A stretch of DNA of 34,417 bases from Geomicrobium halophilum. Its GTDB lineage: Bacteria > Bacillota > Bacilli > Bacillales > Marinococcaceae. Positions 1-7,771 of this stretch are shown piece after piece. Below the pieces are notes generated by a model. The model did no database searches, was not told where the DNA came from, and was given only the letters and a program-made list of their open reading frames with translations. Location: assembly GCF_014207655.1 (NCBI RefSeq), contig NZ_JACHHJ010000005.1, positions 1-34,417 on the forward strand. The letters run 5' to 3'. Position 1 is the first letter of the stretch. The number at the start of each line of letters is the position of its first letter. The position numbers and the translations under genes were made by a program.

Positions 1-30
1 TATTTTATAAAGCTTGGTAACGATCGATAG

Positions 31-60
31 GCTCCCCCATCTGGAGGGGGAGTATTTTTG
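31..60 (+). terminator. Rho-independent terminator
   Basis: Seven C/T-rich bases (32-38) pair with 46-52 to form a GC-rich stem with a 7-base loop, followed at once by a T-rich tract. It probably ends a gene that lies upstream of the window. Confidence 0.75.
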
Positions 61-67
61 TGCTTTT

Positions 68-179
68 TTCGGCGAGCGGAACCATTATTTCGGCGCAAAC
101 CTTCGTTATTTCGGCGGAAAACCGTCGGAATTCGGCGCTTCAGAACGATAATTCGGCGTTACGACCCAGGAATTCGGCG
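68..179. repeat. Six-unit 21-bp periodic repeat array
   Basis: The heptamer TTCGGCG occurs at 68, 89, 110, 131, 152 and 173, exactly 21 bp apart each time, and usually after an A/T-rich triplet. The 14 bases between cores vary. The period equals two helical turns or seven codons. Read as protein on the plus strand, each unit begins Phe-Gly, but there is an in-frame stop and no start, so coding is unlikely. Function is unknown. Confidence 0.8.
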
Positions 180-564
180 AATTGCATTTATTCCGGGAGA
201 AATGACTAATCTCTATAGACATTAGAGCGTCTGAAATCAAAGATCACCATTGGAAATGGGCTCCTGGTAGATTCAATGAAGGGCTGGACGAGTATGAGAT
301 ACTTAGGGAGGAATAATTTAACAACAAGTAACATGACACCACAAATATCGAAAATGAGTCAATAGGAGGCATCATGAAGGGATATTTTACCAAATGATGA
401 AGTGAGAATTAGTGTAAATGTAACTGTCAATCTCGCCTACCAACCACCAGAAAGTTCCAGTTAAATAAAAAAAGATTCCGTTGCGGTAAGCATTTTTTCT
501 GGTTTTAGAATAAAGTTAAGTGATATTTTCGGTACTTGATCAATGAGTCACTGCCTCTCCCAAC
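180..564. other. Non-coding or decayed stretch upstream of the HxlR gene end
   Basis: No convincing gene is seen in these 385 bases. A plus-strand run near 382-462 reads as an open segment of about 25 codons (RDILPNDEVRISVNV onward) bounded by stops and without a usable start. It is most likely a fragment of a lost gene. An SD-like sequence before ATG 373 leads only to a seven-codon ORF. Confidence 0.4.
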
Positions 565-930
565 TTATACTGGCTCCACTTCATCTTCTCCATCTTTTTC
601 CTTTGAACTTGCTACTTTTTCGGCGTGACGTTCTCCCCATGCACTCAGCGTTTCCAACATCGGCCGAAGGTCTTCGCCATAGGGTGTCAAGGAGTATTCC
701 ACCTTTGGTGGAACTTGATTATAGACCACCCGTTCAACTAAACCGTCCTCTTCCAATTCACGGAGTTGCTGGGTAAGCATTTTTTGAGTAATATCAGGAA
801 TTTCTTTCTTTAATTCCCCGAAACGTAATGTTCGTCCTAATAGATGGCAAAGAATAACCCCCTTCCATTTGCCGCAAACAACATCGAGGGTAATTTCTAT
901 ATAATTATGGTATTCTCTCCTTAATTCCAA
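565..930 (-). CDS. HxlR-family winged-helix transcriptional regulator
   Basis: The 121-residue product has the HxlR fold throughout: an N-terminal helix with the GKW motif near residues 21-23, a recognition region around [20 protein letters not shown], and the wing-associated segment [12 protein letters not shown]. Such proteins bind DNA as dimers and control neighbouring redox or detoxification genes. A single Cys at residue 19 lies just before the GKW motif. YodB-type members sense quinones or disulfide stress through an N-terminal Cys, so redox sensing is possible but inferred. The start is TTG at 930, chosen because AAGGAGG lies 8-9 bases upstream. The acidic, lysine-rich tail after about residue 105 looks disordered. 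No obvious target gene remains beside it. Confidence 0.9.
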   Translation of the reverse strand: MELRREYHNYIEITLDVVCGKWKGVILCHLLGRTLRFGELKKEIPDITQKMLTQQLRELEEDGLVERVVYNQVPPKVEYSLTPYGEDLRPMLETLSAWGERHAEKVASSKEKDGEDEVEPV

Positions 931-1055
931 TTGGGAACCTCCTTAGTATCTCTTAGAAACTATGAAACCAAAAAGTAAGTACTTGCAAGAGGAAATTTAG
1001 TAACAATACACTTAGTATAGAGAAAAGTGATACTGTCGGGAAGGGGGATACATCA

Positions 1056-1493
1056 ATCTGGATAGAAGTTTGTAATGATGAAGATATTGTTTATGCACGG
1101 CAAGTAGCGAGAGATTGGGCACATCAAATCGGCTTTGGAAAATTGGACGCTACGAAAATCACCACGGCTGTTTCTGAACTCGCTCGAAACATTCTTGTGT
1201 ACGCTGCAGTAGGGAAGATTGGCTTAGAAACATTAAATCAAAAAACGGGCATCAAAATCTCCGCGGTCGATCATGGACCGGGGATTGAAAATATACAACA
1301 AACGCTGGAAGATCATTATACAACTTCTGGTAGTTTGGGAGCGGGGCTGCCGGGAGTCAAACGTTTGATGGACGAATTCACCATTGATTCCGTTGTCGGG
1401 GAAGGAACAACAGTATGTACAACGAAATGGTTGAGAGCCACAAACCCCAATCCTATTTACAGAGAGAATGTATCTACGAAGGAGAGGAACTGA
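1056..1493 (+). CDS. rsbT: RsbT-like serine/threonine kinase, lacking a normal start
   Basis: The product is a GHKL-fold switch kinase like RsbT, which in the sigma-B pathway phosphorylates RsbS/RsbR in the stressosome and activates RsbU. The N box (SELARN), the G1 box (DHGPGI) and the glycine-rich lid (GAGLPGVKRLMDEF) are intact. Similarity to RsbT runs upstream of the first canonical codon, TTG 1143: codons from about 1056 read IWIEVCNDEDIVYARQVARD, which matches the RsbT N-terminus. No ATG, GTG or TTG occurs in that frame between the stop at 963 and 1143. A good SD (AAGGGGG, 1041-1047) precedes an ATC codon at 1056. The gene has either an unusual start or a lost 5' end. Directly downstream, an SD and GTG open only four codons (MTVA, stop), as if the next gene of the operon were deleted. 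No rsbR, rsbS or rsbU is present. Confidence 0.65.
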   Translation: MWIEVCNDEDIVYARQVARDWAHQIGFGKLDATKITTAVSELARNILVYAAVGKIGLETLNQKTGIKISAVDHGPGIENIQQTLEDHYTTSGSLGAGLPGVKRLMDEFTIDSVVGEGTTVCTTKWLRATNPNPIYRENVSTKERN

Positions 1494-1657
1494 ACGTGAC
1501 GGTAGCTTAAAAGAACTACGCCCATTTCGCTTTGCACATTTTCTTTTCCTATACCTTCCACGCTTCTCGGCATCTTATTGGATCCAAAAATAATCCACAA
1601 AGACTTCTTTTCTAATGAAAGCGACGCCTCATGCTCCAGCCCATCATCATTTTGCTA

Positions 1658-1715
1658 CTCCCCCCCTTTTTTTCTCTAAGTCTCGATATTCATAAAGAGA
1701 AGAAAAAAGAGGGAG
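1658..1715 (+). promoter_or_regulatory. Leader hairpin that sequesters the SD of winged-helix gene 1
   Basis: A C/T-rich arm (1658-1677) can pair with a purine-rich arm (1696-1715) over about 17 of 20 positions, with an 18-base loop. The purine arm contains the likely SD (AGAGGGAG), 10-11 bases before ATG 1726, so folding would block ribosome loading. A sequence-similar hairpin sits at the same place before the paralogue at 12047. This points to translational control, perhaps autoregulation. Confidence 0.55.
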
Positions 1716-1725
1716 CCGATCGACC

Positions 1726-2601
1726 ATGACCGTCATACTTAGTAATGCTGATCTCAGTACTTATCAATCATTTTCGCCATTCACGAGCGTAGACGAACTC
1801 AATAACGCCATAAGAGTTCACTTGTACATGAACAAGCATGAGCTAACTGAGAGTGCTGTCGCTGTATTCAAGTTGATCACCCAACACGCGATGAAAGCAG
1901 TAGGCGTTGCGTTTCTAAAACACGAAATCATTGCCAGGCAAGTAGGCGTCTCTGTTTCCACAGTTAAACGAGGCATTCGTGTCCTCAAGGAGCGGAACAT
2001 GATTGAAGTTCACCGTACGACACGTCGGCGTGGTAAAATCCGCGGCGGCTACGGTCACAATGTTTTTGTGATCGTTGAACCATCGGCTGACCGGTCGGAA
2101 ATGAACGATCGAGAAGAGCCGAAAAACCCTGACGCAGCATACGTTCAACCAGAGCCAAAGCATACCGAAGCTTTGCCTTTTGAATCAAGCTCTCTTTCAG
2201 AGAAAAAAACAAGTTCTACACGTAAGGCTGCTGCCGGTGAGCAATTAGATTCATCTTTTGTGCCGGCTCATGTACCGCGGCCGTTCGTCCTGGCCACGAA
2301 ACCATTCTTTGATGCCAACGGTATCTATAAACTCTGGGGACGTGCGATAAACGCGTACAATCAAGCGAGTGTTGAGGTCAATCTCAAGGATCACGACATT
2401 GTTCAATCGCTCGTAGGGGCGTTCAAGGGCGCGATGTTCATGAAAAAGACTGGGAGACTCCGCAAATCGTTAGCAGGATACTTTTACGGTTCATGTGTGC
2501 GCATTTTTGATCGTATCTATCATCAGGAGTTGGAGGAAATAAAGCAGCGATTAGGACGAGAATTCAGGGACGATCAATTGCCAAGGTGGTATAATCGTTG
2601 A
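1726..2601 (+). CDS. Winged-helix DNA-binding protein, paralogue 1
   Basis: The 291-residue protein has a winged-helix domain at about residues 40-115, with a recognition helix around ARQVGVSVSTVKRGIRVLKE and a basic wing (RTTRRRGKIRGGYGHN). An acidic linker follows (about 120-180), then a second conserved block (about 185-290) with WGRAINAY and FMKKTGRLRKSLAGYFYG. It resembles multicopy helix-turn-helix proteins of Bacillaceae whose N-terminus recalls plasmid or phage replication-initiator winged helices. The biological role is not established. It is clearly paralogous to the gene at 12047-12931 along its whole length. Next comes the relic of an mcrC gene, just as paralogue 2 precedes a live mcrBC. 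The start is ATG, with an SD buried in the leader hairpin. Confidence 0.8.
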   Translation: MTVILSNADLSTYQSFSPFTSVDELNNAIRVHLYMNKHELTESAVAVFKLITQHAMKAVGVAFLKHEIIARQVGVSVSTVKRGIRVLKERNMIEVHRTTRRRGKIRGGYGHNVFVIVEPSADRSEMNDREEPKNPDAAYVQPEPKHTEALPFESSSLSEKKTSSTRKAAAGEQLDSSFVPAHVPRPFVLATKPFFDANGIYKLWGRAINAYNQASVEVNLKDHDIVQSLVGAFKGAMFMKKTGRLRKSLAGYFYGSCVRIFDRIYHQELEEIKQRLGREFRDDQLPRWYNR

Positions 2602-2699
2602 CGTGTAGTGTGGGTACTGCCGAAATATGAATGGCCGTATGGCCTTCCTAAAGGTTTAGTGCTTTTCCCATACATTTCCTACTTAGTTTTTACAATATG

Positions 2700-3137
2700 C
2701 CCTATGCCACCGGAGAAAAATTTGTATATGGCTTTGAGAGGTTCGTTTTGGAATAGCTGCGCGCCCATTTACCTGAAAGTTGAATTGAAAGCCCAAGAGA
2801 CCGTATATTTAGGATAAGACGGTTCCATTTGTTTCGCCATCGATCTGGTCATTTACAATCAAGAAAAAGACCGGGTCAAGCGCGTCATCGACACGAAATA
2901 CAATGAGGCCACCCCCCTTCACCGGCCGACAGCTCACAGGTCGTCACTTATGCGTTAATGAAAGCTTGCAAAGAAGCGGTGTTGTTGTATCCTACAGAAG
3001 ATGTTGGCGGCTTTGATGAGAATGTGGGAGATATTCGGATGAGGCGGTTTGGTTTTGATTTGGCGAAGGACATGAAAAATAGCGGGAGAGTTTTGCTAGA
3101 GAAATTGTTTGACAATCATCATTATCAAAGCAAATGA
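2700..3137 (+). pseudogene. mcrC fossil (C-terminal part)
   Basis: Three frames taken together reproduce the C-terminal 130 or so residues of the McrC at 15527-16699. FERFVLE, a stop, LRAHLPES matches FESFVAEWLKLHLPK. ELKAQETVYLG, a stop, DGSICFAIDLVIYN matches ELKTQENVKLG..AIDLVIYD. DRVKRVIDTKYN retains the nuclease-type DTKY motif. VVTYALMKACKEAVLLYPTEDVG leads to a natural stop at 3135-3137. At least two stops and two frameshifts break it. No mcrB or 5' mcrC sequence is visible between it and winged-helix gene 1, so an internal deletion probably removed them. Confidence 0.85.
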
Positions 3138-3205
3138 AGAAATGCTTAATATAGGCTCAGGATGCGTCTCGAAAATAAAAAGCATAGGATAAGGGGGCAC
3201 AAACA

Positions 3206-3964
3206 TTGACACGTTTACAAGATAAAGTTGCGATTATTACCGGTGCAGCCGGAGGTATTGGTTTAGCAAATGCAAAGCTCTTTACAAAAGAAGGAGCGAA
3301 AGTCGTTGCCACTGATGTTCAAGTCGATCTTTTAGCAGAAGAAGCAAAGAAGATTCATGAGCACGGGGGTGAAATCACTGATCTTTACTTAGACGTTACT
3401 TCGGAAGATGAATGGAAGGAAGTAGTTCAGAAAACAGTGGAGACTTATGGGCATATTGATGTCCTCGTGAACAATGCAGGTATCCATATCCCCAATAAAA
3501 TATTAGAAACGTCGTTGGATGAATGGCACAAGGTCATGAATGTGAACACGATGGGCATCTTTCTCGGCATGCGCGAAGTCATTCCGGAAATGCAAAAGGC
3601 TGGTAAGGGGTCCGTGATCAATATTGCATCGCTTGCAGCATTAACAGCTACAGGCGCTGCAAGTGGAAATGGAACAGCTTATAGCGCGTCAAAAGGCGCA
3701 GTACGTTCATTAACCAAACACGTTGCTGCTCATTTTGCAGACGAAAATATTCGTGCCAACTGTATCTTCCCTGGTCCTATCAAAACCCCAATAATGGGCG
3801 ATCGGCAGGCAACGATTGCCGAAAGAAACAGAGACGTCGTTCCACTTCCGCCGCATTACGGAGAAGCGAGTGATATTGCATATGCAGCCCTCTATTACGC
3901 TTCAGAAGAATCCCGGTTTGTCACTGGAGATGAAACGGTGATCGATGGTGGATCGGTTATATAA
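3206..3964 (+). CDS. SDR-family NAD(P)-dependent oxidoreductase
   Basis: This is a classical short-chain dehydrogenase/reductase of 252 residues. It shows the Rossmann motif TGAAGGIG (12-19), NNAG (89-92), the catalytic Ser near 142 and the YSASK catalytic pair (Tyr159, Lys163), and ends in the usual IDGG segment. Substrate cannot be inferred. The acidic pair after beta-2 (TDVQVD) suggests NAD rather than NADP preference. The start is TTG 3206 with SD AAGGGGG about 9 bases upstream. It follows the mcrC fossil and precedes a cupin gene by 42 bases, so the two may be cotranscribed. Confidence 0.92.
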   Translation: MTRLQDKVAIITGAAGGIGLANAKLFTKEGAKVVATDVQVDLLAEEAKKIHEHGGEITDLYLDVTSEDEWKEVVQKTVETYGHIDVLVNNAGIHIPNKILETSLDEWHKVMNVNTMGIFLGMREVIPEMQKAGKGSVINIASLAALTATGAASGNGTAYSASKGAVRSLTKHVAAHFADENIRANCIFPGPIKTPIMGDRQATIAERNRDVVPLPPHYGEASDIAYAALYYASEESRFVTGDETVIDGGSVI

Positions 3965-4006
3965 TTCATGAACATTTCCCCACTTAAGGCATAAGGTGCT
4001 CTTAAA

Positions 4007-4549
4007 ATGATGAAGGGAATGAGCACGTTGTATTATATTCCGATCCCAACGGTATATCCCTATGCTTATGGCCCGTATGCACCCATCCATCACCCAGCTG
4101 ATTTACCAAGACATTCGTACGGTAAAAAAGATCACCAAAAAGATCATGGGTCACAACCGTTTGTCCTCAACATCGAAGAAGCCGCCAAACAAAATCAAAC
4201 GTTTCGTACTGCCCTATGGACAGGTGAACATTTGCAAGTGACCGTGATGAGTATAGATGTTGGAGGTGACATCGGTCTGGAAGTGCACCCTGAAATTGAC
4301 CAATTTTTACGCATTGAATCAGGTCAGGGATTGGTACAAATGGGGGATCGTAAAGATCAATTGGATTTTGAAAGAAGGGTGTATGCTGATTATGCCATTA
4401 TGGTACCTGCCGGCAAATGGCACAATATCACCAACACGGGAAATCGTCCACTTAAACTTTACACGATCTATGCGCCGCCTGAGCATCCATATGGCACCGT
4501 ACATGAAACGAAAGAAATCGCAATGGCTGATGAAGAGCATCATATTTGA
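4007..4549 (+). CDS. Cupin-domain protein with Tyr/Pro-rich N-terminus
   Basis: Of 180 residues, about the first 35 are rich in Tyr, Pro and His (IPIPTVYPYAYGPYAPIHH), and the rest is one cupin barrel. Cupin motif 1 is visible as GLEVHPEIDQFLRIESGQG and motif 2 as VPAGKWHNITNTG; the His and Glu residues are typical metal ligands. Similar Bacillus proteins are annotated as cupins of unknown function. The Tyr-rich head recalls some spore-surface proteins, but that is only a guess. ATG 4007 has an SD-like AAGGTG upstream; ATG 4010 or 4019 are alternatives. Confidence 0.85.
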   Translation: MMKGMSTLYYIPIPTVYPYAYGPYAPIHHPADLPRHSYGKKDHQKDHGSQPFVLNIEEAAKQNQTFRTALWTGEHLQVTVMSIDVGGDIGLEVHPEIDQFLRIESGQGLVQMGDRKDQLDFERRVYADYAIMVPAGKWHNITNTGNRPLKLYTIYAPPEHPYGTVHETKEIAMADEEHHI

Positions 4550-4599
4550 ACGTCTTAGGTGGATGATTTTTCATCATGGTGTCCGGTAGTCGGGTCCCG

Positions 4600-4800
4600 A
4601 TCTACAATAGAACTGTCCCTCAGGGGTAAGCAGTTCATCCGATGATAAAGTAGTACCCCACACAAATTTTGCGGTCTTAGGGTAGCTACTTTTTTCTGTC
4701 TTTTCTTCAAATATCATAAAATATACGAGAGTAATGACACCTATGCATAGGCTCAGAGCTTGTTAAGATGGCAGGTTGAGCGAGACTTCATTGTCACGAC
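4600..4800 (-). pseudogene. Decayed type I toxin-antitoxin element (copy E)
   Basis: On the minus strand the codons before 4764 read QALSLCIGVITLVYFMIFEEKTEK, similar to the live toxin EALMLCTAISTLVYF. The matching start region is frameshifted. On the plus strand the antisense-RNA terminator survives at 4649-4695: an AGTAGTACCC arm, a GGGTAGCTACT arm, then a T run. A relic of the antisense body (GAACTG, GCAGTTCA) lies at 4610-4640. Confidence 0.55.
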
Positions 4801-4859
4801 GATGTTAAGTGATCGTTGAACTGCTTGCTAACCCTAAGTTTAGCGAAATGCTTGCACAT

Positions 4860-5030
4860 TAGCCTTTGTACGTAGTACAATTTTCCATGAGAAGGTGACT
4901 ACCTCTCCTTTTTTTTATTTGCGTTTTTTAACCGCTGTTTAAAGCATCATCGCTTCATACACTGATATATCCGTTCAATTCCTTCCACCCGAAGATAGAG
5001 GAAAGGGTAGGTGAAATTCAAGCGAGCACA
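4860..5030 (-). pseudogene. Decayed type I toxin-antitoxin element (copy D)
   Basis: The minus strand near 4930-4970 reads ISVYEAMML then TAA, matching the live toxin start MTVYEALML with ATG changed to ATA and the tenth codon changed to a stop. The upstream leader (GTGCTCG, TTCACCTACC, TTTCCTC) and the downstream GGTAGTCACCTT block of live copies can still be recognised. Confidence 0.55.
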
Positions 5031-5057
5031 ATTTCGACACAATTGGAGTAATAAAAA

Positions 5058-5933
5058 ATGGATAATCCCATCACGAATATAAAAGAAAATATATCAGATC
5101 TAACCACTGCTCAACGAAGTGTCGCGGATTATATTTTAAAAAACCCTTATGAAGTGGCCTTTTTCACAGTTGATCAGTTAGCTCTTCACGTTGGCACGAG
5201 CACGACTACAATAATGAGATTGGCATTTAATTTAGGCTACTCGGGATATTCTGAGTTTCAAAAAGGCTTACAGGAAATTCTCAGGAGTCAAACAGCTCCT
5301 CACGCTCGCCTTGAGAGTAACTTAAAAAATATTGAAAATGATGACCTATGGTGGAACACAATAAATCACCATATTAATCAGGTTCAACAAATGACGGAAC
5401 AAATATCTAGAGAACAACTGGATAAGGTAACCCAAAATATTATTTCAGCCAGACAGATCTTTTGTACCAGTGTGCGTAGTGGCCTTCCGGTAGGCCAATA
5501 TTTGACGCATGGCTTGAATCGAACGTTAGGGAATTGCAAAATGATCATGGCAGATTCAAGTGATTGGGTAGATGACGTTATTTCCATGGAATCCACAGAC
5601 TTAATCATTGCTACTAGTTTTCCGCGGTATGCGAAACGGATTATTGATTTTGTAAAAACAGCAAAGACACAAGGGGTACAAATTGTAGCGATTACAGATA
5701 ATTATTCTGCGCCTATTGTGGATGATGCAGATATTATATTGCCATGTGATTCAAGCAGTCTCGCTTTTCATAATTCCCCAATAGGAGCGATGGTAGTGGC
5801 TGACTATCTCATTAACGCAACAGCTAGGAGAGGATTCGAAAAAACAAAACAGCGCTTAAATGAGGTAAATAAAGTGTTAACAAATATTAACTATCACCAT
5901 GGTAAACCCCACCGTAGTGATGAAGGCATATAA
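5058..5933 (+). CDS. MurR/RpiR-family transcriptional regulator
   Basis: The 291-residue protein has an N-terminal HTH_6 domain (about 1-77; TVDQLALHVGTSTTTIMRLAFNLGYSGYSEFQKGL) and a C-terminal SIS domain (about 110-260) that normally binds a phosphosugar or related effector. The SIS core SVRSGLPVGQYL, SFPRYAKRIIDFVKTAK and VAITDN is evident. It sits just upstream of a RraA / dehydrogenase / TRAP-permease operon in the same direction, separated by a terminator at 5969-6002. The tandem palindromes at 6124-6168 are its likely operators (inference). A short SD (GGAG) precedes the ATG. Confidence 0.9.
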   Translation: MDNPITNIKENISDLTTAQRSVADYILKNPYEVAFFTVDQLALHVGTSTTTIMRLAFNLGYSGYSEFQKGLQEILRSQTAPHARLESNLKNIENDDLWWNTINHHINQVQQMTEQISREQLDKVTQNIISARQIFCTSVRSGLPVGQYLTHGLNRTLGNCKMIMADSSDWVDDVISMESTDLIIATSFPRYAKRIIDFVKTAKTQGVQIVAITDNYSAPIVDDADIILPCDSSSLAFHNSPIGAMVVADYLINATARRGFEKTKQRLNEVNKVLTNINYHHGKPHRSDEGI

Positions 5934-5968
5934 ACGCTAATAGATCCCATAATGCAGGGCAGATAAAA

Positions 5969-6002
5969 ACACTTTCATATCACCATTGAAGGTGTTTTTT
6001 TT
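5969..6002 (+). terminator. Rho-independent terminator of the rpiR-like gene
   Basis: AACAC and TTCA segments pair with TGAA and GTGTT across a short loop, followed by eight T residues. It isolates the regulator gene from the operon downstream. Confidence 0.8.
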
Positions 6003-6091
6003 GATGTCTTGAAGATCTAATGATCAATTTGAGGCCATATAAATGAAAAAATATTAATAATATTTAGATATAAAACAAATACATGCAAGGG

Positions 6092-6120
6092 TTTACAAAA
6101 TATCAATGAGGTGATACTTT
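6092..6120 (+). promoter_or_regulatory. Sigma-A-type promoter of the RraA/dehydrogenase/TRAP operon
   Basis: A -35 of TTTACA (6092-6097) and a -10 of TACTTT (6115-6120) are separated by 17 bases. The predicted start near 6127 lies inside the first palindromic operator. Confidence 0.55.
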
Positions 6121-6123
6121 AAC

Positions 6124-6168
6124 AGTAATAAAAATTACTACTAAAAATAAAAAGTAATAAAAATTACT
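6124..6168 (+). promoter_or_regulatory. Tandem palindromic operators AGTAAT-AAAA-ATTACT
   Basis: Two identical 16-bp palindromes lie at 6124-6139 and 6153-6168, 29 bp apart. They cover the predicted transcription start and the region up to the SD. The upstream MurR/RpiR regulator is the natural candidate to bind them; that assignment is inferred. Confidence 0.7.
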
Positions 6169-6180
6169 AAGGTGGTTGTT

Positions 6181-6843
6181 ATGGATCGACAGCGGAAACG
6201 TCATTTGCTAAAAAGAATGAAAAAAATTGGTTCTACAGTCTATGCTGATGTTATGGATACCAATACTGGGATGGATTATAATGTTAAACCTGTAAATTTC
6301 AAAGAGCCATTAGTAGGTCAAGTACGGACGGTTTCTTTGCACCCGGGCGATAATTTATTTTTACATCATGCCATTTATAAGTCAGCTCCTGGGGAGATCC
6401 TTGTAGTCGATGGAAAGGGACATACGGAGGCAGCTTATTTAGGGGAACTAATGGCAGGTGCTGCACAGAAGTTAGGCTTAAAGGGTATTGTTATCGATGG
6501 ACTTGTACGAGATAAAAAAGACCTTGGTGAATTGGATATTCAAATCTATGCAAAAGGTTTCGTATCAGCTGGTCCAACTAAAGAAGGCCCTGGATTATTT
6601 GATGAAACCATTTCTTGTGGTGGAGTGGTTGTTTCCCCCAATGATTATTTGGTGGCAGATGAAGATGGCGTAATAGTTATACCGGAATCTGTTATTGAAA
6701 TCACCGTAGAGAAGGCCGAAAAAAAATTAGAATATGAAAAAGCCCGTTTACAAAAAATCCGTTCATATTCGAAAGAGGACGAAACGATTGGAACAATTGA
6801 ACCCGATTGGTTACAGCAGAAAATGGAAAAATATAATCTATAA
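6181..6843 (+). CDS. RraA-like / 4-hydroxy-4-methyl-2-oxoglutarate aldolase-family protein
   Basis: The 220-residue protein has the RraA/HMG-aldolase fold. It shows GEILVVDGKG (71-80), the GELM region (88-91) and IDGLVRD with the catalytic-type Arg110 and Asp111, then PNDYLVADEDGVIVIPE. Family members are metal-dependent pyruvate aldolases or oxaloacetate decarboxylases; RraA proper inhibits RNase E. With the dehydrogenase and permease that follow, hydroxy-acid breakdown is more likely. ATG 6181 is chosen because AAGGTGG (6169-6175) lies 5-6 bases upstream; the in-frame GTG 6172 overlaps that SD. It is the first gene after the tandem operators. Confidence 0.85.
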   Translation: MDRQRKRHLLKRMKKIGSTVYADVMDTNTGMDYNVKPVNFKEPLVGQVRTVSLHPGDNLFLHHAIYKSAPGEILVVDGKGHTEAAYLGELMAGAAQKLGLKGIVIDGLVRDKKDLGELDIQIYAKGFVSAGPTKEGPGLFDETISCGGVVVSPNDYLVADEDGVIVIPESVIEITVEKAEKKLEYEKARLQKIRSYSKEDETIGTIEPDWLQQKMEKYNL

Positions 6844-6874
6844 TGCCCGGGTGATTAAGAAAAGAGGTTTGGAA

Positions 6875-7744
6875 ATGAATATTGGATTTATAGGATTTGG
6901 AGAAGTTGGATATGAAATGTCAAAAGGCTTCAATAACCAGCAAAATCACAAAATTTATGTTTATGACCCCTTATTTGAAAGAAAAGAAACCATTCAACGA
7001 GCGAAAGAAGCACACACTACATTGTTTGATGACCCTATAAAAGTTGCGCAAAAATCCCTTGACGTATTGTTCGTCGCGGTACCAGCTTCCTATGCAGTTG
7101 AAGCGTGGGAAACAGTCTGGGCACATTTAAATCATAAAACTTTTTATGTGGACCTCTCCACGGCTAGTGCGGCTACTAAGCAGCAGATTAATACCGGGAT
7201 GATGGAAAAGGGCATCCGATCTTTTATAGACGGAGCTATTATGGGTCCATTAAAGGAGGGGCAACATAAAGTTCCAACTAGCGTGAGCGGTTACAAAGCC
7301 GAGGAATTTGTTCATTGGGGTAATGACCTTGATATGAATCTTACGTTCGTTAGTACAGGTGTTGGGGACGCTACAAATATAAAATTCATACGAAGTATTT
7401 TTACAAAAGGACTGTCAACGTTACTACATGAAGTTATGGAAATAGCAGAGTTAAATCAGTTAGAAGACACTATTTTGGAATCGATTACAGAAACAATGGA
7501 TAAAGAGCCCTTCGAAAAAATTATGAATAGATTAATCACGGGGAATGTACTGCACGCAGAACGACGGGTAAAAGAAATGGATAATGTTATAGACTTTATA
7601 AAATCCCACAATCAAGAACCGCATATGACAAACGCCACACGTAATAAGTTAATAGCTCTCGCTAATAAGAATTTAAATAATCAATATAATGGGGAAGCCC
7701 CACAAGATTGGAAATCTGTCATACGAATGATCAATAGAACTTGA
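6875..7744 (+). CDS. NAD(P)-binding dehydrogenase, 3-hydroxyisobutyrate dehydrogenase-like
   Basis: This 289-residue protein has an N-terminal Rossmann domain (IGFIGFGEVGYEMSKGF) and the signature-like DGAIMGPLKEG near residue 125, typical of the beta-hydroxyacid dehydrogenase superfamily. A helical C-terminal half carries the conserved KFIRSIFTKGL, with the equivalent of the catalytic Lys. The C-terminal domain resembles DUF1932-type members. It probably oxidises a 2- or 3-hydroxy acid that feeds the RraA-like aldolase. The open frame extends further upstream, but ATG 6875 follows an AAGAGG SD and starts exactly at the Rossmann strand. It is 31 bases from the previous gene and 27 from the next. 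Confidence 0.85.
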   Translation: MNIGFIGFGEVGYEMSKGFNNQQNHKIYVYDPLFERKETIQRAKEAHTTLFDDPIKVAQKSLDVLFVAVPASYAVEAWETVWAHLNHKTFYVDLSTASAATKQQINTGMMEKGIRSFIDGAIMGPLKEGQHKVPTSVSGYKAEEFVHWGNDLDMNLTFVSTGVGDATNIKFIRSIFTKGLSTLLHEVMEIAELNQLEDTILESITETMDKEPFEKIMNRLITGNVLHAERRVKEMDNVIDFIKSHNQEPHMTNATRNKLIALANKNLNNQYNGEAPQDWKSVIRMINRT

Positions 7745-7771
7745 TAAATCCGAAAAAAAGGAGGGGTAATT

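Noticed and set aside
68-179. CRISPR array
   Set aside because: Repeat core is only 7 bp with a 21-bp period; CRISPR repeats are longer with 30-40 bp spacers, and no cas genes are present.
1658-1715. Transcription terminators in front of the winged-helix genes
   Set aside because: The T runs are in the left arm, not after the stem, and the right arm carries the SD; an SD-blocking hairpin fits better.
2608-2817. Plus-strand 69-codon frame as a gene
   Set aside because: Its end matches the mcrC fossil only in pieces; there is no SD and no family resemblance, so it is an accidental frame across a pseudogene.
4740-4751. Short palindrome CCTATGCATAGG as an operator
   Set aside because: Falls within the coding relic of toxin copy E and has no promoter context; 12-bp palindromes are expected by chance at this scale.
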